Assembly: GCA_029891345.1 (NCBI GenBank)
Contig: CM057005.1
Coordinates: 64,445,260 to 64,509,259, forward strand
Reading direction: 5' to 3'
From: Dryococelus australis
Taxonomy: Eukaryota > Arthropoda > Insecta > Phasmatodea > Phasmatidae
Length of the DNA: 64,000 bases
Part shown: in pieces, positions 31,050-42,529 of the stretch
Layout of the letters: every line of letters starts with the position of its first letter
Numbering within the stretch: position 1 is the first letter of the stretch
Notes under the pieces: generated by a model
Seen by the model: the letters and a program-made list of their open reading frames with translations, nothing else
Told to the model about the DNA's origin: nothing
The model's database searches: none
Program-made: the position numbers and the translations under genes

Positions 31050-32320
31050 TTTTGCAGTTTTTTTTTTCTATAAGAAACAATACAAACGCATTCATTTACA
31101 GAAATATAATTATATTCATTGAGTAAAATATCTTGAGCTATCGTAAGACACCTGTTTAATCGCCCAGAGAAGCATTTTACAATTTCTAAATTTCATAAGA
31201 CTTTTCTTTTACTATAATCGTGGCTGTCTCGTTAATTTTTGTTGGACAACATTACTTCTTGATTTTGCTTTTAAAAAATACTTGTAAGTTTCTCTCGTTT
31301 TCCCCTTTTTTTATTATTGTGTTTATTTCATTTGTGTAACGTAAAATTACTTTACCCAAGAAACTTTATAAAGCCGAAGAACTTTCATTTCCCTGCGGCT
31401 GACACCACACTTTATACCCGCAAATTGAACATCGATAAATTTGTAGAATATGTGATTTTCTCTTCCGAAATATTTCTGTGGCAGATTTTCGCAGACTTGA
31501 TGACTGTGATTCCGCAGAATTTCTAATATGACCTCATATGTTGACGTTAATGTGTTTATACAAATGTTGGGTTTCACCAAAAATATACAGTTTGGCACAT
31601 AGATATCTACTATTTTAATAATGTATTAATTTTGCATGTATACGTCAGCGTTAGTAAAGTTTTTCATCTGCCTATTGAAACCGACGTTTTACGTTTCCAC
31701 TTGATACTTGAAAAGTTTTGAGTAAAATTTACACTTTGTTGGCGTTTTTAAGAATCATGCAAACACATTTGGAATTTACAAAGAACTAAACATGAAAATT
31801 CAGTCTTTATTAATTTGTTTGCAATAATGATATGTCCACTCAAGTTTTTTTTATAGGTTTATAATTATTTTATTACTCTTAATGTGCACTATAGACCATG
31901 GATTTTTTACAATGATAACAGTGTGTTAATACAATGGCAGTACAGTAATAAAATGCGTAATGTATTGGTTTAGTACTTTGGGTTGATGTATTTTTAAACT
32001 TACTTTTAAATGTGTTATTTAACACAAACTTTCTAGTTAACAAATATTTACGTCCGCGTGTTTTAAACATAAATTTATAGGCCTTCTTGTAGTTGTAAAA
32101 AAAGTTTAGTATAATTACACATATTGTACTAGTGTGGCCTAGTTTTAAACTACCAAGATTTCGTATATGTAAATTTATTTATTTTTTATTAATTCAAGAA
32201 AACTGTTAAGATGTTCCCTGTGCCTAAACAATTTTTGTTTTTGAACTTTGATCTTGGAATTTCAGTAATGAAGAAGTATACGTAAATCCGAGATGGTGGG
32301 GATGTCGAAGCGTATTTTTC
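31050..32320. other. AT-rich unassigned interval
   Basis: No gene, RNA or repeat recognised. Short ORFs only. Confidence 0.35.
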
Positions 32321-32322
32321 AA

Positions 32323-32545
32323 GGGGCCACGATTACGTAGTGGTTAGACTGCTTGCCCTCCACCTAGGTGAACCGGGTTTCATACCCGGTTGGGTCACTC
32401 CCGGATTTTTGAAACCGCTGGTCAGCTGGTTTTTCTCGGGGATCTCCCGTGTCCTTGCCCCTTACATTCCTGCACCGCTCCATACCTCGTTTCACCCTCA
32501 TTGGCTCTCAAGACCTCGATGTTAAAAGCCACCAAATCTATTAAC
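32323..32545 (+). mobile_element. SINE-1
   Basis: GGGGCCACGATTACGTAGTG, GTTAGACTGCTTGCC (A-box region) and a B-box-like GGTTTCATACCC. Then TTTTTCTCGGGGATCTCCCG and the tail CTCATTGGCTCTCAAGACC, GATGTTAAAAGCC. The tail is followed by a T run at 32558. Confidence 0.8.
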
Positions 32546-33357
32546 TCGCTACATCTTTTTTTTTTATGAAAAGACCACACACTCTAGTCTCCTTAGGTAA
32601 GATACTTGCGCAATTATTATATAAGCTTTCGCGTAATTTTTCTAGCGACTTTCCATCAATGAAACGCTTGGCACATAGAGGCCTTATAATGGATTTACAA
32701 TGCCACGACAAGCTCGTCCCGACAGTCGGACAGACTTTTTAGTCCGACCATTTCCGCCACCAAAATTAGTTCATTGTTACAATTCCTCGACAGTTTCCAT
32801 CGGACAAGTGTTGCGTGGTTTTCGGAAAATCCTAGTGTGTCCAGTAACGTGCGATGGAATGCAAAGAAATCACAAATCATTGTTCACTATTTTGTTTTGA
32901 TAAAATTTTTAAACAAAGTATTTTTGGATAACGGAGCAGTTATTGTCCACCAATATTTATGTACGTCAATTTAACAGATTTATGTTACAAGATAACCAGG
33001 ATGTACACCTAAGAAAAATGATTTTTAGTGTGAAATTTACCACATTAGTTAAATCCGCACGAAATTTTGTGTTGTTAAGGTTATGTTTTTTTTTTTTTCT
33101 GCTGCCAAGCGAGTCCGACCGGCCCGACGCCCGACGAAAGTAGAAATATAATCTACTTTTATCGGGCTGTCGGGGTGACCGTGCTCCTGATTGGCTGAAG
33201 AAAAATTATCGTCGGTGTCAGGGGCTGTTTTGTCAGACTATCGGGTTATTGTGAATACACCTCGCACTGCACGAGGGACAAAATGCACACCAGTCCAATA
33301 CCTAGTGCATAGGAGCGATGCCACTTCACATGGCATCAACCAATGGCGTTCCATAAT
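32546..33357. other. Unassigned DNA with GTCGGAC/GTCCGAC words
   Basis: 32712-32750 and 33108-33175 carry short GTCCGACC/CCGACAG words that may be remnants of an element with inverted ends, but boundaries cannot be drawn. No coding evidence. Confidence 0.3.
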
Positions 33358-34083
33358 GCCAGGCTTCCACATGTGTGGGCGTATAGGGAATCAAAGACTA
33401 AATTCGGACAAAGATCTCTCAGTCATTTGTTGTGATATTATTTTCAACTGAGGGCTGTTCACGATAAAGTGAGCAGTTTTGAAACCAATATTAGAAAGAT
33501 ATCACTGCCCGTGCCTGCATTAATTTTAGCATGCGCACTAAGTGACAAGCGTCTAGTAAAGTTGGTAACGATGGATGGGAAAGTAGTTCCATATCTTAAC
33601 GTCAAATAAATAGTATTAGGTAACCATTTGTGCAAAATTAAATTATTTATTTTCCTCTTTGTTTATGCGTCTACGTATAAGATAGAGCAGATTTGTAACA
33701 TATTTACTTCTGTAATAGTTCCACAGTTTCACTTGACCAACGCATGAATAAAGTGATGAGGCCCATGGCAATGTTAATTTTACATAAGGCGGAGGAATAC
33801 ACAACGTGCGCACAAGTAGATCTTAATAAGTGCAATCGAAAGTGCTCATTTTAACATGAACACCTTATAAGGTTTTATTTTTGTTTAAGTTTGAAGGCAT
33901 TTGCATTTTTAAACCATTCAAATTTAAACAATTACGATTTGGAAGGTTTACAAATCTAGATGGGTTCAATCTCTAACAAAAAATTATTAGTTGAAATTAC
34001 TACCACAAAAAACGACTGAGAGATCTTTGTCGAAATTTAGCCTTTGATTCCCTATACTCCCACACATGGTGAAGCCTGGCCGT
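33358..34083. mobile_element. Inverted-repeat element split by an L element
   Basis: Arms of ~93 bp at 33358-33450 and 33989-34083 are inverted copies (GCCAGGCTTCNNCATGTGTG, GTATAGGGAATCAAAG, GACAAAGATCTCTCAGTC). An L element sits at the inner end of the left arm. Without it the element is ~305 bp, with a ~120-base AT-rich centre. Confidence 0.75.
33451..33869 (+). mobile_element. L element inserted in the inverted-repeat element
   Basis: Left AGGGCTGTTCACGATAAAG, right TTAACATGAACACCTTA|TA. Confidence 0.9.
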
Positions 34084-34096
34084 AACTCCCGTGCAG

Positions 34097-34269
34097 TCGA
34101 GTATCTGTAAACCGCTGTCACGTGTCGGATGTTCTCGCCGGAATGCTCCAGAGGAACTTTCGCGATTATCGCGTCACTGGAACGTCGCTATCGCCGACCG
34201 TGCTTGGTCGACACACTGACGGCTTCAGCTTTAATCAAACGCTTGCTGTCCCGTGTTTGATGTCCGCGG
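34097..34269 (+). CDS. Candidate exon, weak
   Basis: Open for 57 codons between a possible acceptor (CCCGTGCAG, 34088-34096) and a good donor (CGCGG|GTGAGAG, GT at 34270-34271). Contains MSDVLAGMLQRNFRDYRV and is GC-richer than its flanks. The acceptor's pyrimidine tract is poor and the segment begins 13 bases after an inverted-repeat element. No domain recognised. Confidence 0.25.
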
Positions 34270-34451
34270 GTGAGAGAGATGGAGGGGGGGGTGGATTATC
34301 GAGTCGTAATCGTGACGAATGTTGCGCCAGCCTGGATTTGGCAGCTTTTATTGGCGGATATCGCGAAATATCTTTATTTATCGTGCTCTGGAATTTATTG
34401 AATGTTCGCACCAATTACTCGTTTATTGACGTTCGTTCAGGTCCGTGCTGA

Positions 34452-34904
34452 CCTGGTAAAGTTACGACTGGTAAAATTAATAAACACGTGAATTACTACG
34501 TGTTCATAGTTTTGCGCGTGCAGCTCGCGCGAGGTCTTGGTTTTAGCTAGCAACTGGAACGACTCCAGATTTACGTTGTACTAAATGTTTTCATGTTCTT
34601 TCGAAGTGATGGCATATTTTCATTATTACTGCAATAAATATGATACGTAAAGATATCGCCGATACAGTTTATTTGTGTTTACTTTCAACTTTCATATGGC
34701 CCTGCATAAGAGTGCACGATCACAGGAGCTTCGCTGTTTATAGGGAAGACGTGCAGTGCTTCCATCGTAATGCTGTTCTGTGCTAATAAGATATATAACA
34801 GTGGAATTTTATCACACACGCTGGAAGACTATAGATTAAACTATGACTTTACCGTTTTACTTTTCTCCGGAGACTGCGCAGTCGAATTCTAAAAAAACTT
34901 TTTT
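34452..34904. other. Unassigned DNA
   Basis: No recognisable feature. Confidence 0.35.
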
Positions 34905-35548
34905 TTTTTTTACTTGAATGCGTATTTAAATTTGCAACCATATTTGGCTGCAATCCAGAGAATCCGAAGATAAAATCAGCGGATAGAGTTTGGCATTGCA
35001 GCTCCGAATGTATAGTCTACATTCAAAATTCAGTTACACCAATCGATTGCCAAAGGATCAAATATTATATTACGTTAAGTGAGGACTGCGAAGCATCGCG
35101 TGCTTCGGCTGATAAAAGGGGGAGGGGGGCTATTTTGAGTTTGTTTCGCCCCGTCTCATAACTTCCGTGTAGTAAACTTTTGACTAGGAGAAGCTACGAC
35201 ACTTGTTTAAATTTCAATCAACAGCTCTTGTCAAAATCAATCGATGGCGTGTATAAAAACAATTGTGTGGCGTGGTTACGGTGGAATTGTATGAATTTAA
35301 TGTAAAAAAAAAATTAAGAAAACTTAACACAATGTCGGCCTATACTCGTCAAAAAGCCAAGTCGAAATACAGAAATCGTATACGGTTGGAAAGAGCATCT
35401 CAAAAGAAATCCAGTGATACCCATAAAACCCCATATGATCTATTGACCGGGAACGTAAAAAAAAACATCAAGGCGTCTGAGCACGTCAAAGTAGACGTAT
35501 TCACGCAAAACAAACGGCCGTGTTCCCAACACAGCCACACCTAATTTT
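34905..35548 (+). mobile_element. Family N element, right end missing
   Basis: Contains all left-side blocks seen at 4616-5245 (ATTTAAATTTGCAACC, CAATCGATTGCC, AGTGAGGACTGCGAAGCATC, CTAGGAGAAGCTACGAC) and the small ORF. It is cut at 35548 by a reverse L fragment. Confidence 0.75.
35331..35544 (+). CDS. Family N small basic ORF
   Basis: Starting at ATG 35331, 71 residues: MSAYTRQKAKSKYRNRIRLE, then ASQKKSSDTHKTPYD, a junction, VKVDVFTQNKR and a Cys/His end. It is strongly basic (Lys/Arg) and soluble-looking. The longer upstream frame to 35263 adds 22 residues of non-conserved sequence. Compared with 5145-5156 (NRVKRYRERQK), this copy has lost bases around 35440-35460 yet stays open. Equivalent readings at 5020 and 16050 show the family was once coding. 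Role unknown; a nucleic-acid-binding N-terminus of a transposon protein is possible. Confidence 0.4.
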
Positions 35549-35708
35549 ATTCGACGTTAAGATACAGCACTACTTCCCATCCATCGTTACTAACTTTATT
35601 GGGCGCATGTCACTCACGGCGCCTGCTAAAATGTTATGCAGGTGGGGGGCAGTGACTTGTTTCTAAGGTTAATTTCAAAAGTGCTCACTTTATCGTGAAC
35701 AGCCTTTA
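35549..35708 (-). mobile_element. L element, partial
   Basis: Reverse-orientation left part of L only (ATTCGACGTTAAGATAC, CTTTATTGGGCGCATGTCAC, TTTATCGTGAACAGCCTT|TA). It abuts the truncated family N copy. Confidence 0.85.
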
Positions 35709-35752
35709 CCACATACAACATGTATGTGGTACCTTAGTACCATTACTAACGA

Positions 35753-35830
35753 GCGTGCGAGTTGGTGCAGAGGCAAACCATTGTGCTCGAATTCGGGGGA
35801 TCCGGGTTCACTTCCCGGTGCAAGTTTGAT
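35753..35830 (+). mobile_element. tRNA-like head of a third SINE family
   Basis: AGTTGGTGCAGAGGC resembles an A box and GGTTCACTTCC (35805-35815) is a B-box match, ~45 bases apart as in tRNAs. No clover-leaf with paired acceptor stem is apparent, so a SINE or tRNA-derived relic is likelier than a functional tRNA. Confidence 0.45.
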
Positions 35831-36019
35831 ATCAATGCATTACATTTTATTCAGGTACCAATTTAATTCAGGAGATTTGTTTCTTAGTCATTAACTGTTC
35901 GGAGTAACGAGTGTGTACAGATGCACAAAAAATATAACAAACTAATCTAAGAAGAAGTGCAATCACATCCGCATGCTTAGTACAAAAGAGCACAGTTGTG
36001 GTTGAAACGCTTCACATTA

Positions 36020-37154
36020 TGTCTTTTCACAGCATGTGCTCGATGTGTTTACCATCGACAGCAATACACATCTGTAAACGCACATGCAGCGAGCGACGAG
36101 CTGCCTGGAGGGTTTCTGGCGTAATGCCTCTGCAAGCTGCCACAATGCGTTCCTGCGTGTCTTCTGGAGTCGTAGGAGCCGTGTTGTATGCCCTATATTT
36201 TAGTGTTCCCCCAGGAAAAATTCTAGACGTGTGAGGTCGGGGGAGCAAGCTGGCCATCGTACAACACCGCCACGCCCTAACCACCGGTTTGGAAACGTTT
36301 AATTTAACTCTTGCCTCACCACCAAAGCAAAATGTGCAGGACAACCATCATGCTGAAACTACATATCATGACGTATGTCAAGTGACATGTTTTCCAGAAG
36401 AGCCGGTAAGGTCTCTCTGAGGAAATGGGCGTGCCATTGTCCCTTGAATACAGGATGGCTATGGTGTAGTCTCTAATAATTCGTCTCCAATGATTCCACA
36501 CCACACATTCAGTTTCCGCTGTCGCTGGTGCTCCACGTGCCGGGTCCAGTAATGCATTTTTGGTAAATTTACGCGCCCCTGCTTTGTGATGGTCGCTTCA
36601 TCGGTAAATAGTATGTTCTTCAGAAAATTGCTGTCAAATCTTACAGACATCAGAACAAACCTACAAAACTGAGCACACTGCTGGAAATCAACTTCATGTA
36701 ATGCCTGATGAAGAGCCATGCAATATGGAAGGAATTTCCTTTGGCGCTGTATCCGTATCACACTTGTTTTACTTATTCCTACGAACCTGGAAAGTTCTCG
36801 CATACCCATGTGGGAGTTTGCATAGCAGTCTTACGTCGCACTCTTGTTGTAGAGTTCCAATCACCTCGTGACAAGAGACGTTTACCATGAGATGGACGTC
36901 CGATTAGGATACCTTTCACAATGCATTTGGACGTCTTGCTTGGCATTTCTGCCAATCTCGCCGAAAATAAGTAGAGTGTCCAGTTTTTCCTCATTCGTGA
37001 ACTTCATTGCGTTCTTACAGCCACACACTGAGATAATACTTACCATAACAGATTGCGGGGACTGGTGCTGCGCTGCTATTAGGAAGCGGTCACGCCAGGA
37101 TGTCACGGCGCGTGTTGCTTGCTTACAGCTGCGAGTACAGGTTCCCTGCCCCAT
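36020..37154 (-). pseudogene. Transposase with helix-turn-helix and DDE-type domains, broken
   Basis: Order along the minus strand: helix-turn-helix start (FTNEEKLDTLLIFGEIGRNA near 37000); a second DNA-binding part (MRELSRFVGISKTSVIRIQR near 36780); first catalytic Asp in ILFTDEATITKQG (~36600); NVWCGIIGD; second Asp region DGCPAHFALVVRQEL (~36345); C-terminus TTPEDTQERIVAACRGITPE to HIEHML (~36030). Stops and frameshifts separate these parts, so no enzyme is made. A cut-and-paste transposase of this type acts in the nucleus on its own TIRs. It is unlikely to mobilise L/S/M elements, whose ends differ. Confidence 0.8.
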
Positions 37155-37211
37155 ACTACCGGCCTACTTAACTTAATAATTTTTTAACATTATTTCATGG
37201 CGTTTCTGTGT

Positions 37212-37450
37212 TATAGCCGTTCACGGTAAAGTGAGCATTTTTTTGAAGCTGTTTCGTCAGACGTAACAACCAATAAATGTATTTCACTGTGGCCTCAGAT
37301 TTCTGGTATTGGGTATGGTGAATGTATGCACTGTGTCTATTACTCACATGGCAGGGTTTACATTAACATGTGGTGGAAAGATATAAATTGGTTGAAAGAA
37401 AAAAGTAACTAGGGCTTCAAAAGTCCTCACTTTATCGTGAATAACCTATA
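37212..37450 (+). mobile_element. S element nested in the transposon
   Basis: TA|TAGCCGTTCACGGTAAAG to TTATCGTGAATAACCTA|TA. Removing it and one TA gives the same spacing as the corresponding site of the 23248 element, fixing the ends of the S family. Confidence 0.95.
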
Positions 37451-37700
37451 CTTTCCATTGCGTATGCTTTATCACTAAATTCCCTTTTGTACGTTTTTGA
37501 GATGCCGTTGAAATAAATGTATGTTTCCAGGGGAGAAATAGTATGTGGTTTAATTATTTCTGTCGATGCACGTGTTACGAATAGTCACTTTGTGGCAAAT
37601 TACTTGCCCCATTACATAATTAAATTTAGCGGAAACCGCATTTCGTGATCTGCAACCGTTTCGGAAATTTGGGGGTGTCCACGTTAGGCGGTCCATCTTG

Positions 37701-38225
37701 TATATGACTAGATATGCGAAATCGTCGTTGGAAGAATACTCGTCAGTGTTTGAGATCAGACCATGGTCCCATTGTTCGCCTGATTTGGATGTCCGTGCTC
37801 TAATAAAAGCAGAGATTCGCCACCTCTGAATAATACATAATTGTGGCTCGTTCTTATGGAGATGGGTTCGCTGTCTACATGCTGCGTCGTTAAGCTCGTG
37901 GCATCGTGCATAGTGGTACGTAAATTTTGCAACGGTAGCAATCTATAATTTTAAGTAATTAAACACTAGTGTTCCTTTTGTGATTGGACCACAATGGTTC
38001 TGGCAGTGAGAGTATTAGTTACAACCAAATTGAGTAAAATCATATCTCGCCCCATGTCAGTTGCAAATTGAATCCGCGGAATTCTCTTATGTAGTCATGT
38101 CCCGTCGTATTTACAAAGTTCTCCGCGATTTAGAAGAGTGCTTGTAGGGTATTAAGACGGGTATTTTTAGAATTTCCTGGTTATGAAAGACTATATATAA
38201 AAACTGCATACAGATCCTTGGCTTA
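37701..38225. other. Unassigned DNA
   Basis: Low ORF content and no repeat recognised. Confidence 0.35.
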
Positions 38226-38290
38226 TCCAGGACTCAAAACCCGGAGTCCTTTGGCCCGATGCTAACGCCTGACCAACTTGGGCGTGTATC
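38226..38290 (-). mobile_element. tRNA-like relic
   Basis: The reverse complement has AGTTGGTCAGGCG (A-box-like) and GGGTTTTGAGTCC (degenerate B box). Probably a decayed SINE head. Confidence 0.3.
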
Positions 38291-38877
38291 ATGTCATTAA
38301 ATTAGCGTCATCGCTAGAAGTTTCTCGGTTGCACGTTGAAAGATTGCAGGACTGCGTGTCATTTCATAGCTTTGCACAAAGGGACGATGAGGCATCGAAA
38401 CGCCTGCAAGTATCGCCCGTGTGTGACTGCCTCTGACGCGCAAAAATAATATCTTCGTGTAAGCGGTACCCTTATAATTGGCTCTAGATGTGTGTGTTGC
38501 TACAATTTGTGACCGCACGTCCCAACGTGGCATGATAGCGCGCATTTTATTTTCGTTCCTCTCTTGTTTCTTTTTTATTCGCGTTTTCGCTGACCGCTAT
38601 GGTACACTCGCGTGGAGTGGGTCGCGCTTCATTAAAAAAAAAAAAATACAATTTTGAAGTTTGGCTTTGTGGGATCGTGACTGTGACGGCGGCCTCGTTG
38701 ATTAAGATTCGGCAATGTGGGAATGTATTTTCACGCTGCGGAAAGCAGTTGAAATTGAACAGAACGTATGTGGGGCGCACCATTTTTGTGATCACGCAGT
38801 GGATAATTTTTACATATATTTAATTTTTTTTTGTAATTGTATATAACTATATTTACAAAAATTATGAGTATAAAGGG
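38291..38877. other. Unassigned DNA
   Basis: GC is mixed. Antisense ORF pairs around 38547-38823 share an A run at 38634 and lack domain support. Confidence 0.35.
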
Positions 38878-39470
38878 TTAGTGAGAGTCTGTAACAAGGG
38901 CATGGCTAGCTGGAGCACCTTCTGCTCTGTCATTCCCGGTGGCCATATTTGAAGCCAGTGCGTGTTGACCTTTGGCCCTAAAAATCTAAAAATTCCAAAA
39001 ACAAATCCAAAGAATTCCAAAAATTGTGTTACGAAAATTATTAAAAATTATTAACAAAATATTACGAAATTATTTTTAAAATAGTTAAAAATTCCCGTTC
39101 CCCAACGACCATTTTCCTTGACAATTTTCCTTTTTTCCCTAACAATAACCCTTTTTTCCCTAAAAATTTCCATTCTTCCCTTAAAATTTTCCTTTTTATC
39201 TTAAAATTTTCCTTTTTCTCTCAAAAAATAAAAAAAAATCAACAAATTCATAAAAGTCAACGAGAATATTATGTTACTGACTACTACCGCCATATTGGAT
39301 GCAGGTGACCTTGATATTGACCCCACGACCTTGGAAATAAAAACTCTAAAAAAAATGCATAAGTCAGCCATCATGTTACTATCTACTACCACCATATTTG
39401 GTGCAGGTAACATGGACTTTGACACCGTGACCTTGAAAACAAAAACTCGAGAAAGGGCACGATAAACCTG
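38878..39470 (+). repeat. TTTCCCTYAAAA / GCCAT / TGACCTT repeat tract (copy 2)
   Basis: Parallel in order to 25816-26560: CCCGGTGGCCATATTTG, repeated TTTTCCCTAAAA words (39110-39215), ACCGCCATATTGGATGCAGG. Then TGACCTTGA at 39306 and 39428. A second ~110-base repeat starts at 39367 (CAGCCATCATGTTACT). It is followed directly by Cys-rich copy C. Confidence 0.6.
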
Positions 39471-39499
39471 CTTGCAGTAAACCGGGCATCTAAGTACTG

Positions 39500-39950
39500 A
39501 TGAGAAATGCTATTTACTTTTACAGGTATTCGCGTATGAGAGTAAACTTATGTTGGCTGAACTGCTTACCGCGCCTGTCACACAAATATGACATACGACA
39601 GCGATTCGTGGCACAAATAAAGCACTCATGTCGCCGTACATTACGGTCGAAAGTAAGTGTATTTTCACACAAGTGACACTGATGACGACATAGTGGTTCA
39701 GGCAAAGACTCGGACGGACCTGCTGGAGCTAAAGAAGCAGGTAACGTCGGCTATGGTGTTCTAGGTACCTCTGCCGAGAATTTCGATTGCCCAATTTAAT
39801 ATTTCGTGTGCGTAACAGCTGAAGAAGTCGATGGCACTGACGTAGCTACCATTAGCACTGTCGTAGCTACCATTAGCACTGGGATGCCCGAAGAAATCGC
39901 AGATGCAGAATAAGACTTAGATGCGAAGATGCAGAAACTAGCCGAGACGA
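39500..39950 (-). pseudogene. Cys-rich protein family, broken copy C
   Basis: Minus-strand reading from about 39950: Ser/Thr/Val-rich repeats (VLMVATTVLMVAT), a Pro/Ala/Ser segment (PASLAPAGPSESLPEP), then CRHQCHLCENTLTFDRNVRR and HECFIC, and YLCDRRGKQFSQHKF before a stop near 39518. The CxxC-(x)12-HxxC pattern resembles C2H2-type fingers and parallels copy B. One stop near 39800 and no C-terminal VDRL block were found, so it is partial or belongs to a sister gene. Confidence 0.5.
39839..39885 (-). repeat. ~24-bp tandem duplication inside copy C
   Basis: CGTAGCTACCATTAGCACTG occurs twice with a 24-base period. In frame it encodes VLMVATxx twice. Confidence 0.75.
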
Positions 39951-40669
39951 TGTATCTTTCACGGCAGCCGTTGTCAAGCTAAGCCTCTAAACTGACCTCC
40001 CTACTGCTTATAATACAAGCGTATGCAAGCCGTATGATGACGTATTGACTTCGAACCAATCGTTTTACACCATTAATACATTGTTCGGACACCGACCAGC
40101 AAGTCGCCGAGTTGCCAAGATATTGCAGCTGGCCAATCGCATGAATGCATTGAGATATCACACAAAGGCAGGTAGACATACTTTAGATGATATTGCCTTG
40201 ATCACTCTGCCATGCAGTTATATCTTCATGAGTTTCTTCCAGACAAGTACTTCGCTTAGCTTGAACTCATGGTCATACTTAAAGCAGACAACTGACTTCC
40301 GCCAGACCGACCCCTCACAAGACTGACCCATAATAACACATTACCCAATGACTTAATAGCCAATAAATGACCCATAATGACCCAATGACCATTAATATTA
40401 ATAATACGAAACCAACATAGTGTATGTGAAGACGAAACTTTCCCTTCTCTAAGGAAAGTTTACTTAACAATGACCAAAACTTAAACGACGAGAACTAATT
40501 CCCGATACGTCAAATGTTTCGGAAGTTGGAAATATTTACTGACAAGTGAGAAAATAAATACGTTTTGAAATATTTCCGGAAATATAATAATAGTCACACC
40601 TCTTGCCACTAGATTATTTATCGCACGCTTGCCTATGCTATTTGTATAGAGCCGTCCGGTATTTGTCTC
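39951..40669. other. Unassigned, with ACTGACC/AATGACC words
   Basis: 40285-40400 repeats CTGACCC and AATGACCC words like those at 8760-9115. The 93-residue plus-strand ORF at 40045-40326 shows no domain. Confidence 0.35.
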
Positions 40670-41095
40670 TATAATCCATTCACGGTTACTTCGCACTTTT
40701 CTGTAGCCCTCCTTAAGTTCTACTTCGAGGATGTTCCTCCGCCTCGTGCAAACTAAGCTTAACTAAGCCAAGAAAATTACGCCAAAGGACAACGCACCGA
40801 ATTCGTGCGGACTCGGTTGTAATAATATTTTGCATGAGAACTATTTCTTACTAAGCGCTACCAACACTAATGTTTTCGCACTGTTTGTTTTCATATTTAT
40901 TATAAATAATGAAATATTATAACTTATAAATAAAATATAGGTGAAACTTCAATTTAACGAAAAATAAGTTACTTTAATGTTAACAGAGGTTGTGATGTAT
41001 GGCGTATTTGGGAAATAGCTAAACACGTTATACGTGGGGGTGATTTTTCAAAAAGATTTTATACAAAAGGTGTGAAGAAACCGCGAATAGACTAT
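40670..41095 (+). mobile_element. M element, complete
   Basis: TA|TAATCCATTCACGGTTAC to ACCGCGAATAGACTA|TA. The ends are inverted copies of each other and resemble the L/S TIR. ~425 bp. Internal blocks CCGCCTCGTGCAAACTAAGC and GCACCGAATTCGTGCG are shared with the other M copies. Confidence 0.85.
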
Positions 41096-41116
41096 AGTGT
41101 ATTTATTACGCTCTTG

Positions 41117-41350
41117 TATAGGCTGTTCACAGTAAAGTGAGAACTTTCGAGGCCCTAGATACTTTTTACGTTCAGCCATTTTTTATCCTTAAACCGCCTC
41201 TGTTAAATAAATATTTTCCATGCAAGTAATAAACAGAGAGTGTATTTTCCACAGCACTCGAAAGTTAACATCTAATGCTAAAATAAAATTGACTGTTATT
41301 CCAAATGAGAGGGCTTTGAAAAGTGCTCGCTTTACCGTGAATAGCCTATA
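41117..41350 (-). mobile_element. S element
   Basis: TA|TAGGCTGTTCACAGTAAAG to TTACCGTGAATAGCCTA|TA, only 22 bases after an M element. The interior is reversed relative to 18825. Confidence 0.9.
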
Positions 41351-41888
41351 GTATTTTCGGTATATAGAACTGTACGCAGGGATGGCGAGACTATATTTTG
41401 TGTGGATTTTTACCCGATCTCGCATTTCGCACCGCACAGTGTAAATGTGTTTTTAATGTCAATAAAACAGATACCGTCCGAGCGGCCTCGGCTTAACAAA
41501 ATTTTGGAAATTTATTTACGCATGGCGTGCTCGCAAGGTTCCAAAAACAGAATAAAATTGCATTAGCGGTCTTTCGCATGTGACGTCACCAGACTTTTGC
41601 GTGTGTATGTATCGCAGTGGTGCGGGGAAGAGAAGCTCTGATAGGATTTTAGCGTGGCCTTGTCTGCAAAAGAAATCATCTCGGTGCGAACCACGTGCTA
41701 TGCATTGTTTTTTATGAATTTTAAATGAAGAGCTGCTGGAAGGAATAATATAATTAAATAACGTAATTATCTACGTATTTTTTAGTCTTGCGCAGAAAGG
41801 TCACGCGTAGTTGGTTCGTTGTAAATTGAACACGTTTGAAATCAGCCCTTGCAACGAAAAAATCTCCTTGTATGTATTTAATTCAATG
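41351..41888. other. Unassigned DNA
   Basis: No recognisable coding or repeat. Confidence 0.35.
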
Positions 41889-42259
41889 TAAAGGCGGTTC
41901 ACGATAAAGTGAGCACTTTTTAATCAACCCCTACCTGCATATGTTTTCAACTGGCGTACTGAGCGACATGAGCCCAGTAAAGTTGGTAACGATGGATGGG
42001 AAGAAGTTCCGGATTTTAACGTCGAATTATTTCTTTGGCTTTCTGTGTTTTTTAATGCACCGGAGTGTAAAAATGAGCAGATTCATGCAACATTTACTTT
42101 TATAATAATTTCACACTTTCACTTGACCGATGCATGAATAAAGTGATGCGGCCGATTACAATGTTGATCTTACATAAGGCGGAAGAACACACAACGTACA
42201 TAGAAGAAGATCCTAAGCAGGGCTTTCAAAAGTGCTCATTTTACCGTGAACAGCTTATA
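41889..42259 (+). mobile_element. L element with small internal deletions
   Basis: TA|AAGGCGGTTCACGATAAAG to TTACCGTGAACAGCTTA|TA, ~370 bp. It has lost ~15 bases after the left TIR and part of the AAAAGTGTTAGG block. Confidence 0.9.
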
Positions 42260-42529
42260 GACATTGAACTTCGCACGTCCAGTAAAGTCGTTGGCAGATA
42301 AATGAAAATATTTACATGTTTTGTTTGATGGTCATTCAAATTGTTCCTTGTATAATGACGCATTGACGGTAGACTTCGCATAGTAGTTACATATTTATTT
42401 TTGTAAAGGCTTCGCATTATCACGTGATCCATGTAGGGTTCCCAGATGCTCGAAAAGTAATAACAGAACATTGAGTTTTCGATCCATCTTAAATTAATAA
42501 TCGTTGTTTACATGCATAATACACATATT

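Larger units (their letters stand above)
36000..37700 (-). mobile_element. Tc1/mariner-type element, 3' end missing, with nested S element
   Basis: The right terminus at 37495-37700 matches the ~225-bp TIR of the element at 23248-24119. Transposase coding runs leftward to about 36020. The expected opposite TIR is absent near 35870-36000. An S element (37212-37450) interrupts the 5' leader. Aligning the two elements here shows the site before insertion and a TA duplication. Confidence 0.75.

Noticed and set aside
36020-37154. This transposase as the mover of the L/S/M elements
   Set aside because: Its TIR (AGGATGGYCCGCCTAA) is unrelated to TAGGCTGTTCACGG.
35998-37176. Plus-strand ORFs over the transposase
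   Set aside because: They are antisense shadows of the minus-strand transposase, whose residues match the family in order.
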